64,000 nt of DNA from CAWUEX02 sp963921305 (GTDB lineage Bacteria > Pseudomonadota > Alphaproteobacteria > Rhodospirillales > Rhodospirillaceae): positions 682,001 to 746,000 of the forward strand of contig CAWUEX030000002.1 in NCBI GenBank assembly GCA_963921305.4, given 5' to 3'. Position numbers and translations under genes: made by a program. A model generated the notes under the pieces. The model worked only from the letters and a program-made list of their open reading frames with translations. It was not told where the DNA came from and ran no database searches. This document shows, in pieces, positions 35,060 to 42,859 of the stretch. How positions within the stretch are numbered: the first letter of the stretch is position 1; every line of letters begins with the position of its first letter.

Positions 35060-36367
35060 TTATTGCCCGTAGCGAGACGTTAACGCGTCTTTTTCGAGAC
35101 AGAATCGCATAGAAACAATTGTTCCCGGGAAATGCTCTTCTAGGTCGAAAACAAAACTGTCGTCCGGCGCGCTATCTAATTCTTGCTCGCTATTAAACGC
35201 TTGATAGTGAATAGAGTCTTCATTGGTTTGCATTTTGTTATATGGGTACGTTAATAGCAGACATCCAGACCCTGAAATTATAGTCATAGTGGGTTGCTCC
35301 GACTGCCTAGAATTCTCACCCAGTTCATTCATCATGTTCACAAGACTAGACATGCCACACCCACCGATATCTTGATCTGCGGATGTGCCCTCGCACGAGA
35401 TTCCATCCGCTAATGATGCGACATTTGCTAGTGATTGCGCTGTCCATTTTTTGGAAGAGTCTTTGTGCCTAACGCAGTAGTTGGACACATCTTCTAGCAC
35501 CTTAGGATCATCTGAAGATTGAAGCGTTTCGAATATTGTCTTGCCCGTTGTTACTATACCGATGTGACATATGAACTGGCTCGAGCCATCGGGGCGGCGT
35601 CGACGAGCCATGAACCCTGCCACAGACCACTGGCCCTCGAACTGCGTAACACTGGCATGTCGAGCATTGTCGAGCGTTTCGGTCAAAAGGTTCCGCAACC
35701 AGTCACCGCCTTGCCGGGTCAAGCCAAATCCGACCTCGTTTAGCCAGCCGTTGACACTATCGGCGAAACGACGACCCACCTTTTCATTTGCCGACTCAAA
35801 TGACTCAAACCCTGACACCTTTTGAGTCACGGCGGTGTGCGTCGCGAGGCGAAATGGCCACACATCAGACGCCCCACTAGTAGGAAAACTCATGCCTGCG
35901 ATATCTCTCACACCTACAGACGCAAGAACCTTCATCACTGGACTATTCATCTTGCCGCCTTGGCACCAAACAGGATTTGCCTGACTGAACAAAAGCCCGA
36001 TCACCATAAATGGCCCGATATCGATACAGCGCTCATCTTCAAAATCTAGCGTGTACGGCTTTTCGTTATCCTCTAACGCGGCAACCAGGCACAATTTGCG
36101 TAACGTTTCGTCCGGATTTGTTAAGAAGGAAAACTCTTCGAGTTTTAGCTTTATTTCCTTCTTTTTCTTTAGTCGGTCCAACGTTTTTCTAGTGTTAGAA
36201 CCATATTCTAGGAAGGCGTTATAAATCGCTTTCGATTGCCTAGACAGACCTCTGCGTCTTGCAATTTTTACCGCGTCGCGCCGCACACGCTTTACATAGC
36301 GCTTGTCACCCAAGCGATCGGCCGCTCCGGTTTTATCCCTCCTGACCTTTCCTCTGATTTTTCTCAT
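35060..36367 (-). CDS. GHKL-fold ATPase-like protein with N-terminal STAS-like region
   Basis: A 435-residue soluble protein. Residues 1-73 are strongly basic (many RR/KK pairs), suggesting nucleic-acid or membrane contact. Residues 85-160 look like a STAS-like or receiver-like alpha/beta domain. Residues 215-425 carry a GHKL ATPase fold: N-box LLTETLDNARHAS (Glu230, Asn234, His237), a G1-like VTTGKTIFETL (272-282) and a G2 box GGCGMSSLVNMM (335-346). The closing strand FPGTIVSMRF (413-422) also fits. The Asp expected in the G1 box appears to be Thr, so ATP hydrolysis may be altered. It is the first gene of the AT-rich island operon, with GAGG 8 bases before ATG inside a hairpin. I infer a partner-switching signalling or defence role with the STAS-like protein. 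Confidence 0.65.
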   Translation of the reverse strand: MRKIRGKVRRDKTGAADRLGDKRYVKRVRRDAVKIARRRGLSRQSKAIYNAFLEYGSNTRKTLDRLKKKKEIKLKLEEFSFLTNPDETLRKLCLVAALEDNEKPYTLDFEDERCIDIGPFMVIGLLFSQANPVWCQGGKMNSPVMKVLASVGVRDIAGMSFPTSGASDVWPFRLATHTAVTQKVSGFESFESANEKVGRRFADSVNGWLNEVGFGLTRQGGDWLRNLLTETLDNARHASVTQFEGQWSVAGFMARRRRPDGSSQFICHIGIVTTGKTIFETLQSSDDPKVLEDVSNYCVRHKDSSKKWTAQSLANVASLADGISCEGTSADQDIGGCGMSSLVNMMNELGENSRQSEQPTMTIISGSGCLLLTYPYNKMQTNEDSIHYQAFNSEQELDSAPDDSFVFDLEEHFPGTIVSMRFCLEKDALTSRYGQ

Positions 36368-36368
36368 T

Positions 36369-36402
36369 GGTGCTACCTCTGAATTCTTAGAAAGGTAGCA
36401 CC
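36369..36402 (-). promoter_or_regulatory. 10-bp inverted repeat abutting the start codon of the GHKL gene
   Basis: Arms GGTGCTACCT (36369-36378) and AGGTAGCACC (36393-36402) are perfect inverted repeats around a 14-base AT-rich centre. The proximal arm ends one base before the ATG at 36367 and overlaps the GAGG ribosome site. As RNA it would hide the ribosome site; as DNA it could be an operator. Either reading implies control of the island operon. Confidence 0.6.
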
Positions 36403-36430
36403 TCGGTTCATTAAACGCGTTATTAGATGA

Positions 36431-36459
36431 ATTATAAGGCGACCCAATTCATATAACAA
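36431..36459 (-). promoter_or_regulatory. Predicted promoter of the GHKL/STAS/membrane-protein operon
   Basis: On the minus strand TTGTTA (36459-36454) is followed after exactly 17 bases by a perfect TATAAT (36436-36431). Transcription should begin near 36424, leaving a leader of about 57 bases before the ATG at 36367. The -35 box lies in one arm of the 21-bp inverted repeat, so a protein bound there would compete with RNA polymerase. Confidence 0.6.
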
Positions 36460-36486
36460 GAAATATTGTTATATGAATTGGGTCGC
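36439..36486. repeat. Perfect 21-bp inverted repeat at the island edge
   Basis: Left arm 36439-36459 and right arm 36466-36486 are exact reverse complements (core CCCAATTCATATAACAA) around a 6-base spacer. It lies 9 bases beyond the VOC gene stop and overlaps the island promoter. It could be an operator, a terminator for the VOC gene (though no T run follows), or a recombination site marking the island boundary. I see no second copy in the window. Confidence 0.85.
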
Positions 36487-36494
36487 GCACTCGC

Positions 36495-37097
36495 CTAATC
36501 AAACATCCCGTCTGGGCGTTCAACCACGTGGATGCGCACGCCGTCGGGATCATGCACCACCAGTTCGGTTTGCGTGCCATCCGGTGATTTCATCGGCTCC
36601 AGCACGATACGCGCACCGAGTTCCTTCAGCCGGGCATAGACGATTTCGATGTCGGTGGTGCGGATCGCCATCATCGCCTCGCCCGAGGCCAGGATAGCGT
36701 CGCCGGGCCGGGTCATCACTGGTGGGGCCGGATTGCCCACCTGAATCAGACCAATGCCCGCGCCCTCGCGGCGTCTACCCAATATCTCGTGGCTGCTGGA
36801 GAGGATCACGAACCGGATGGTTTGATCCATATTCAGGCTCATCTGGGTCTTGACGATCTCGCGGTCGATCACCCGATCGGCGCGCACGTCGTAGCCCAGC
36901 GCATAGGTATAGAAGCGTTTGGAGACATCGGCGTCCTTGACCACGAGGGTCATGCGCGACATGACGCTCACCAGATCAATTTCGTCGCCAGTTTCTTGGG
37001 CATATGTGCCGCCCGCGACGATGAGAAACAGAGCGGAGATAACCGCAACCAAAACGGTCCGAAAACCGTTCAATCTATTGGTTTTTGTTGCAGACAT
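36495..37097 (-). CDS. Exported VOC-superfamily (glyoxalase-like) protein
   Basis: A 200-residue protein. The first 33 residues form a Sec signal peptide (TVLVAVISALFLIVAGGTYAQ). The rest is a single VOC beta-alpha-beta-beta-beta pair: MTLVVKDADVSKRFYTYALGYDV, then IRTTDIEIVYARLKELGARI and a final VVHDPDGVRIHVVE. VOC proteins include metal-dependent dioxygenases, isomerases and antibiotic-binding proteins; the reaction here is not predictable. ATG 37097 is chosen for AGGA at 8 bases. It is divergent from the OmpA-like gene across a 111-base intergenic region. A periplasmic location is unusual for this superfamily. Confidence 0.78.
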   Translation of the reverse strand: MSATKTNRLNGFRTVLVAVISALFLIVAGGTYAQETGDEIDLVSVMSRMTLVVKDADVSKRFYTYALGYDVRADRVIDREIVKTQMSLNMDQTIRFVILSSSHEILGRRREGAGIGLIQVGNPAPPVMTRPGDAILASGEAMMAIRTTDIEIVYARLKELGARIVLEPMKSPDGTQTELVVHDPDGVRIHVVERPDGMFD

Positions 37098-37139
37098 AAG
37101 ACAGTCCTGACTGAAAACGGCCCAATTGATGACCGAAGT

Positions 37140-37180
37140 TTGAATGGCCCTTTGTATGGGCCTAGATTGTATGTATCTAG
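37140..37180 (+). promoter_or_regulatory. Probable promoter and small inverted repeats before ompA-like gene
   Basis: TTGAAT (37140-37145) and TAGATT (37163-37168) are spaced 17 bases, giving a plausible promoter with a start near 37175. Two inverted repeats overlap it: GGCCC/GGGCC (37146-37150, 37158-37162) and CTAGAT/ATCTAG (37162-37167, 37175-37180). These could bind a regulator of the porin gene. Confidence 0.4.
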
Positions 37181-37208
37181 CGCGGGCGTAAATCTCGAGG
37201 AGCATTTA

Positions 37209-38273
37209 ATGAGTCAGTTTACCAAGGCCGCCCTCGCGGCAGCCACAGCCCTCACCCTAAGCGGCGTCGCCGCTGCCGACGAAGGCCCATACGTGGGCCT
37301 CGGTATCGGGCTGCATAAACCGATCGAACGGTCGTTCTTTGCCGGCGGCACGGAGCTCGAAGCCGAATTCGATAGAGGCGGCGTGGTCATCGGCACTTTT
37401 GGCTATGATTTCGACAACCCCATGCGCCTGGAAATCGAGCTCGGTCTTCGCCGCGGGGTGATCGATGAAGCCGGTTTCGCGCCGCTGCCTGAGTCACCGG
37501 AACTCGGCACCGGCTCGCAGGAGCAACTGTCGGGCATGCTCAATGCGCTGTATGACATCAAAACCGATGTGTTGCCGTTCACGCCCTATCTCGGCGCGGG
37601 TGTCGGGTTGGTCGAAACCGACTGGGACAATGTCACCGGTGGCGGCACGGCCACCTACGAAGGGTCCAACACCAAGCTGTCGTGGCAGGCCATTGTCGGT
37701 CTCGCCGCACCGATCAATGACCGCCTCAACCTGACGCTGGATTACCGTTACCTGGACTCCGGCGGTCAGGGCTTCGCTGCGACCACCGCCGGTGCAATGG
37801 CCGTCGACCGGTATTCGCCGCAGTCTCACAACTTTATCTTGGGCCTGCGTTACAATCTTTGGGAACCCAAGCCGAAGCCACAACCGGTGGCGCAACCGGC
37901 TCCGCCACCTCCGCCACCGGCTCCGGAACCCGAGCCCATGGTGCCGGAGAAGTTCATCGTCTTCTTCGACTGGGATAAGTCGACCCTCACCTCGACCGCA
38001 TCCAGCATCGTCAGCGACGCGGCCGACTACGCCCGGCGCGAAGGCGCGGCGCGCATCGCCGCGACCGGACACGCCGACCGCTCGGGCTCGGTGTCGTATA
38101 ACCTCGGCCTATCCGAGCGCCGTGCGGAACGGGTTAAGCAAGAACTGATCCGCCTCGGCATTCCCGAGAACGAGATCGTCATCACCTGGAGGGGTGAAGC
38201 GGAAAACCTGGTTCCCACCGCCGATGGGGTGCGTGAGCCGCAAAACCGCCGCGTGGAAATCGTGATCGAATAG
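37209..38273 (+). CDS. OmpA-family outer-membrane protein
   Basis: A 354-residue outer-membrane protein. The signal peptide ends near AAADEG (residue 23). Residues 24-215 form an eight-stranded beta barrel with regular alternation (YVGLGIGLHKP, LDYRYLDSGGQGF). A Pro-rich linker (PAPPPPPPAPEPEP) spans about residues 222-245. The C-terminal OmpA/peptidoglycan-binding domain runs FIVFFDWDKSTLTSTA to PQNRRVEIVIE and includes the GHADRSGS loop that contacts diaminopimelate. ATG 37209 has GAGGAG 7 bases upstream. It is monogenic, with a promoter in front and a terminator behind. The role is envelope anchoring and possibly a small pore. Confidence 0.93.
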   Translation: MSQFTKAALAAATALTLSGVAAADEGPYVGLGIGLHKPIERSFFAGGTELEAEFDRGGVVIGTFGYDFDNPMRLEIELGLRRGVIDEAGFAPLPESPELGTGSQEQLSGMLNALYDIKTDVLPFTPYLGAGVGLVETDWDNVTGGGTATYEGSNTKLSWQAIVGLAAPINDRLNLTLDYRYLDSGGQGFAATTAGAMAVDRYSPQSHNFILGLRYNLWEPKPKPQPVAQPAPPPPPPAPEPEPMVPEKFIVFFDWDKSTLTSTASSIVSDAADYARREGAARIAATGHADRSGSVSYNLGLSERRAERVKQELIRLGIPENEIVITWRGEAENLVPTADGVREPQNRRVEIVIE

Positions 38274-38300
38274 ACCTTCGAACACTTAAGAGAAATCAAG

Positions 38301-38332
38301 CGGGGCCGGCCATGTGCTGGCCCCGTTTTTTT
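38301..38332 (+). terminator. Rho-independent terminator of the OmpA-like gene
   Basis: CGGGGCCGGC (38301-38310) and GCTGGCCCCG (38316-38325) form a 10-bp stem with one G-U pair around a 5-base loop, followed by TTTTTTT. It starts 27 bases after the stop. Confidence 0.92.
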
Positions 38333-38364
38333 CGGTAGTATTTTAGGCGGTTATCTTTGAGGTG

Positions 38365-38877
38365 TTATTCGGCGGTGACGGTTTTAGCGGGCGCAGGTGA
38401 AGCGTCCGCCGAGCAGACCTGAGGCTTTTGCACACTGCGAAAGCCGAATTGCCGGGCCGCACGCACAAGCGCCTGCCGGTCCGCTTCCACCAGTTGTTTA
38501 AACAGAACCGCGGTCTCGGCACAGAACGCGTCTCGCTCACGACCATGAGTCCGTGCGGCAACATTGGCGACGCGGGTGACATGTCGGTCGAGCGCCTGAA
38601 CACCGTCAGCCCGCGTGAGGAAATAGTCTTTTAGGCGCGCGCCAGTCCGGGCCAGCACCGATTGATGACCCTTGACGAAAGCGTTGTAGGCCTCGCGCTG
38701 ACCGCACGCCAACCCGGCCACCATCAAGCGGCTTTGCAGGTCACGCATGGCAAACGCCTCGGCGTCAGCTGTGCTGGCACAGGTATCAGCGGCGATGGAC
38801 GGGGTCGCGGCGAGAACAGCCATGACCATGCCGGCACAGGCAGCTTTGGCAGCGTCAATCGTGCGCAGTTTGAACAT
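38365..38877 (-). CDS. Secreted helical protein of unknown function
   Basis: Encodes 170 residues with a Sec signal peptide (GMVMAVLAATPSIAAD, cleavage near residue 30). The mature protein has four cysteines that could pair (DTCAST, LACGQ, DAFCAE, PQVCSA) and is mostly helical and basic. The last 15 residues are Ala/Pro-rich. I do not recognise the family. It is a single gene, convergent with the OmpA-like gene across that gene's terminator and divergent from lptF over 195 bases. A periplasmic or surface location is likely. Confidence 0.6.
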   Translation of the reverse strand: MFKLRTIDAAKAACAGMVMAVLAATPSIAADTCASTADAEAFAMRDLQSRLMVAGLACGQREAYNAFVKGHQSVLARTGARLKDYFLTRADGVQALDRHVTRVANVAARTHGRERDAFCAETAVLFKQLVEADRQALVRAARQFGFRSVQKPQVCSADASPAPAKTVTAE

Positions 38878-39071
38878 CCGTCCCCGTTTCCGTTCCAGCC
38901 TTTGGCTGGGCCCAGCAAATGATGCGCGGAGTCTATGTAAATTGCCTTAAAAACGCCACCCAAAGGGCGCACACCTTCGTACGCGTCAACCGTCAATCCC
39001 TTGGTTTTCAACAGATTTAGCGAGTTTGCCCTGTTTGCCCTGACCGCTCCGCCCCCTATACTTTGGCCATC

Positions 39072-40202
39072 ATGACCGGCCTGACCCGCTATATCCTGCG
39101 CCACCTCGCCGTTGGGACGATCATCGTCACGACGGTCTTGGCCTATATTCTGTGGCTGACTCAGTCCCTGGGATTTATCGAACTGATCATCAATAAAGGC
39201 TTGTCGGTGGGCACCTGGCTAGAGCTCACCCTGCTGCTGTTGCCGGATGTACTGGTGATCATTCTTCCCATCGCTCTCTTTTTGGTGGTGCTGTTCACCT
39301 ACAACAAAATGACGGTCGATCGGGAGCTGGTGGTCGCTCAGGCTGCGGGGATCAGCCGGATGGGTTTGGCCGCACCCGCGTTGATGATCGCCGGGCTCGC
39401 TACGGTGATCGGGTACGCGTTCACTTTGCATTACGGGCCGAAATCCGTCACTGCATTCAAAGAACTTCAGTTTCAAGTGCGCAACGACATCTCTCAGGTT
39501 TTATTGCGCGAAGGCATGTTTAATCACGTCGGCAAGGGCTTGACGGTGTACGTCCGCGAGCGCAACGCAAATGGACAACTGATGGGCCTGCTGGTGCACG
39601 ACAAACGCGACGAGGTGAAGTCCGTCACCCTGATGGCCGAAGAAGGCGCAGTGGTTCCTGGTCCAAATGGTCCGCGGGTGGCCTTGCGTCAGGGCAGCCG
39701 CCAGGAAGTCACCCGCGGCGCTGGCGATCTGTCGATGCTGTATTTCGACAGCTATACCGTCGACCTTGGTTATGTAGAGGCAACCGGCGACGGGCGGTTT
39801 ACCCACAACCGGGAACGGCCGACGACGGAACTGTTTTCACTGTCTGAGAGCGACGGCATCAGCGCGCGCAATGTCCGGCGTATGCGTGTGGAAGGACACC
39901 AGCGCCTGACCAATCCGCTTATGAACCTGGCGCTGACAGGGGTTGCGCTGGCCTTCATTCTCACGGGCACGTTTGACAAGCACGGTCAGGTCAAGCGCAT
40001 TACCGTGGCCATTTTGGCTGTCGTGCTGATTGAGGCGGCGGGTCTGGGCGCAGCTAGCCTGGCCGCCAAGAACAGCGTACTGGTGCCGCTTATCTACATC
40101 GTTGCGATTGCCCCCGTTGTGCTCGGACTTCTCGCCCTTACGCCAAACGGACTCAAAGGCGTTTTGCCATTTTCATTGCGTCCGCACCCCGGTTCCGTTT
40201 AA
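39072..40202 (+). CDS. lptF: LPS export permease LptF
   Basis: A 376-residue inner-membrane permease of the LptB2FG transporter, which lifts lipopolysaccharide out of the inner membrane towards LptC. Three N-terminal helices are followed by the coupling motif VDRELVVAQAAGIS near residue 90. A periplasmic beta-jellyroll domain (about 130-260) and three C-terminal helices (PLMNLALTGVALAFIL onwards) complete the fold. ATG 39072 is preferred to a TTG three codons earlier. The next gene is lptD only 9 bases on; lptG, normally between them, is absent from this place. Confidence 0.92.
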   Translation: MTGLTRYILRHLAVGTIIVTTVLAYILWLTQSLGFIELIINKGLSVGTWLELTLLLLPDVLVIILPIALFLVVLFTYNKMTVDRELVVAQAAGISRMGLAAPALMIAGLATVIGYAFTLHYGPKSVTAFKELQFQVRNDISQVLLREGMFNHVGKGLTVYVRERNANGQLMGLLVHDKRDEVKSVTLMAEEGAVVPGPNGPRVALRQGSRQEVTRGAGDLSMLYFDSYTVDLGYVEATGDGRFTHNRERPTTELFSLSESDGISARNVRRMRVEGHQRLTNPLMNLALTGVALAFILTGTFDKHGQVKRITVAILAVVLIEAAGLGAASLAAKNSVLVPLIYIVAIAPVVLGLLALTPNGLKGVLPFSLRPHPGSV

Positions 40203-40211
40203 GCGAAGGCG

Positions 40212-42395
40212 ATGAGAACGGGAGTGGGTGTGTTCCGAAAAATCAAATGGGCTTGCGCGGCCGTCGTCCTCGCGGCCACGCCCGCACCCAATGCCCTCGC
40301 GCAGGAGCCGGCACCGGCCAGCAGCGCTGAAGACCAAACTCTGATTCTCGCCGATGAAATGCGCTTCGACGAGGCGGCCAACACGGTGTCCGCAATGGGC
40401 AACGTCGAAATCGAGCGCGACGGCCGCATTCTGTTGGCCGACGAGGTGACCTACAATCAGGACACAGACATCGCTGTTGCCAAAGGCAACGTCTCGCTGC
40501 TGGATGACAACGGCACAGTGATGTTCTTCGAACAAGCGGAGATTACGGGTGACCTTAAGGAGGGTTTCGCCCGCGAGGTCAGCGTGCTGTTGGCCGACAA
40601 GTCCCGCATGGCAGCCCGGCTCATCCGGCGGCGTGACGGCAACGTCAACGAGTTGCGCCGGGTGGTCTATTCCGCCTGCGACCTCGAATGTGAAGGTGAC
40701 CCGGTCTGGCAAGTGAAGGCGCGCAAGGTCATTCATGACCAGGATGATCAGTTGATGACCTACAATGACGCGTGGGTCGAGCTACTCGGCATCCCGATCT
40801 TGTACACGCCGTATTTGGCTCACCCGGATCCGTCGGCGGACCGGCAGTCCGGTCTGCTCGCACCTGCCATCGGTGGCGGCAGCAATCTCGGTTTCTCCTA
40901 CGCTCAGCCCTATTACTGGAACATCGCGCCAGACCGCGACGCCACGCTCACGCCGCTGTTCACCTCTTCGGCGGGACGCGGCGGCACGGCGGAATACCGC
41001 CAGCTCTTTCAGGAAGGCGAACTGAGGCTGTTTGGCAGCCTGGTCGGCGGCGACGAAGACAACACCAAAGACCTGCGCGGCCACTTCCGCGCCCGAGCCC
41101 GGTGGGATATCGACGAACGCTGGCGCACCGGCGCCGATGTGCATCTGGCGTCGGACGACACGTACCTGCGGCGCTATGACTTCGATGCGCCCACCTGGTT
41201 GACCACAAACGCCTTTGCCGAACGCTACGGCACGCAATCTTATTTTTCGGTCAATGCCTACCACTTCCAGAGACAAAGGCGGACCGTCGCGGTTGGCTCA
41301 ACCCCCCTCGTCGCTCCGTTGGTTGACTACAGCTTCGTCGGCAAGCCGGTGCGGGGTGGCGGCTACTTCACTGCCGACGCCAGCGCTTTGGCGCTTTACC
41401 GCGAGAGCGGCAGCGACCAGACCCGTTTGTCCACCAAGCTCGGCTGGCACGTGCCGTACATCAGTGACGCGGGAGACGTGTATACCTTGCGCGCGACTTT
41501 GCGCGGCGACGGTTATTACGTTCGTGACGTCACCGACCCTGTGACCGGAGCAAATGTGACCGGCTTCGAAGGCCGCGCCATACCACAACTCTCTATGGAG
41601 TGGCGCTACCCGATGGTCCGCTCGGGCCGGACAGTCACCCAATATTTAGAACCCATCGTCCAGGGTGTCGTCAGCCCCATCGGCCAGAATCCCGACACCA
41701 TTCCCAACGAAGACAGCCGCGACTTCGAGTTCGACGACACCAACCTGTTTTCTGAGCAACGCTTCTCTGGCTATGACCGAGTCGAAGGCGGCGCGCGCGT
41801 CAACTACGGCTTACGTTGGTCGGTTTACGGACCGGCCAGTCAATCGGTCGAGATGATGGTCGGCCAAAGCTATCGCTTCCACAAAGACAACACCTTCGCA
41901 GCTCAGTCAGGACTCAGTGGGCACTTCTCGGACTATGTCGGGCGCGTCACCTACCGCCCCTCCCGGTACTTGGATATCGCCTACCGCTTCCGGCTCGATC
42001 AGTCCAACTTCAGCCCAGAGCGCAGCGAAGTTGGCGCGACCTTCGGCACCGGCCTGTTCCGCGTCGGCGCCAACTACATCTTTATCAAACAGAGCGATCC
42101 GCTAACGCCCGAGTTCGGCGACCGTGAAGAGCTCTACGCCTTCATCGACACCCGGTTATCGAAGTATTGGCGCCTGACGGCCAGCCACCGGGAGGATTTG
42201 GGGCCACTGGGCGGCTCTATCCGATCATCGGTCGGCATTCTCTATGAAGACGAGTGTTTTATTTTCGGCCTCGACATTGCCGACGACAACACCGAGGACC
42301 GTGACTTTGAGTCTGGCTTCTCTATCGTCCTGCGCTTCACGCTTAAGACCATCGGCGAAGTGCGCCTTACGTCAAGCGTTGGCGTGGATCAGTAG
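40212..42395 (+). CDS. lptD: LPS assembly outer-membrane protein LptD
   Basis: The 727-residue outer-membrane translocon that inserts lipopolysaccharide with LptE. A signal peptide ends near ALAQEP (residue 30). The N-terminal OstA/LptA-like jellyroll (about 40-150) begins ILADEMRFDEAANTVSAMGN, and the large C-terminal beta barrel ends in an alternating strand. Conserved cysteines for the inter-domain disulfides are seen in YSACDLECEG near residue 155 and LYEDECFIFG near residue 675. It starts 9 bases after lptF. In related genomes surA follows directly; here an inverted metal-efflux operon intervenes. Confidence 0.94.
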   Translation: MRTGVGVFRKIKWACAAVVLAATPAPNALAQEPAPASSAEDQTLILADEMRFDEAANTVSAMGNVEIERDGRILLADEVTYNQDTDIAVAKGNVSLLDDNGTVMFFEQAEITGDLKEGFAREVSVLLADKSRMAARLIRRRDGNVNELRRVVYSACDLECEGDPVWQVKARKVIHDQDDQLMTYNDAWVELLGIPILYTPYLAHPDPSADRQSGLLAPAIGGGSNLGFSYAQPYYWNIAPDRDATLTPLFTSSAGRGGTAEYRQLFQEGELRLFGSLVGGDEDNTKDLRGHFRARARWDIDERWRTGADVHLASDDTYLRRYDFDAPTWLTTNAFAERYGTQSYFSVNAYHFQRQRRTVAVGSTPLVAPLVDYSFVGKPVRGGGYFTADASALALYRESGSDQTRLSTKLGWHVPYISDAGDVYTLRATLRGDGYYVRDVTDPVTGANVTGFEGRAIPQLSMEWRYPMVRSGRTVTQYLEPIVQGVVSPIGQNPDTIPNEDSRDFEFDDTNLFSEQRFSGYDRVEGGARVNYGLRWSVYGPASQSVEMMVGQSYRFHKDNTFAAQSGLSGHFSDYVGRVTYRPSRYLDIAYRFRLDQSNFSPERSEVGATFGTGLFRVGANYIFIKQSDPLTPEFGDREELYAFIDTRLSKYWRLTASHREDLGPLGGSIRSSVGILYEDECFIFGLDIADDNTEDRDFESGFSIVLRFTLKTIGEVRLTSSVGVDQ

Positions 42396-42409
42396 AGGCC
42401 GGAGCCAGG

Positions 42410-42841
42410 CTAGCGCCCCTCAGCGCTCACCATCAGCAACTGAACCACCCCATTGAGCTGCGGCATCAGGCGTTCAGCCTCCGCCAAATCGTTGGACTCA
42501 TGAACCGTGTGAAGGCGGTCGCTCATGGTGCGCAATTGATTGAGACTGGACGTAAACCGCATGCGGTTGGGACGAGGCACCTCGTCGGCGTGCCGGCCAA
42601 GCGCGTCCGCGACCCCATGCAAGCGGCCCGACAGATCATGTAACGGCGATAGATTCTTAGCCTTGATCGTCGCCCTGATATCCGCGGCAACGTACTCCAG
42701 CTCGACCCAACCTTCGTCGATGTTGGCGAAATCGGGTGTTTCATGTTGGTGATCGTGATCATGATCGTGGTCGCTCTGGGCCCAAGCCGGGGCGTTGAGC
42801 GTGAGTGCCATCACTACAAAAGCAATATTTCGTATGAGCAT
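42410..42841 (-). CDS. His-rich periplasmic protein of the metal-efflux operon
   Basis: Encodes 143 residues. A signal peptide ends near PAWAQ (residue 22). The mature N-terminus is SDHDHDHDHQHE, a probable metal-binding tail; the remainder is a four-helix-like bundle. I know no family name for it. It is the last gene of the efflux operon, 18 bases after the RND pump gene, with GGAGAG before its ATG. By analogy with other small periplasmic partners of such pumps it may buffer or deliver metal ions; this is inferred from the histidines and context. Confidence 0.7.
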   Translation of the reverse strand: MLIRNIAFVVMALTLNAPAWAQSDHDHDHDHQHETPDFANIDEGWVELEYVAADIRATIKAKNLSPLHDLSGRLHGVADALGRHADEVPRPNRMRFTSSLNQLRTMSDRLHTVHESNDLAEAERLMPQLNGVVQLLMVSAEGR

Positions 42842-42859
42842 TTTGGTCTCTCCATCGGG

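Noticed and set aside
34015..36495. Island as an insertion sequence or prophage remnant
   Set aside because: No transposase or integrase and no direct repeat seen at the two edges; the inverted repeat exists on one side only.
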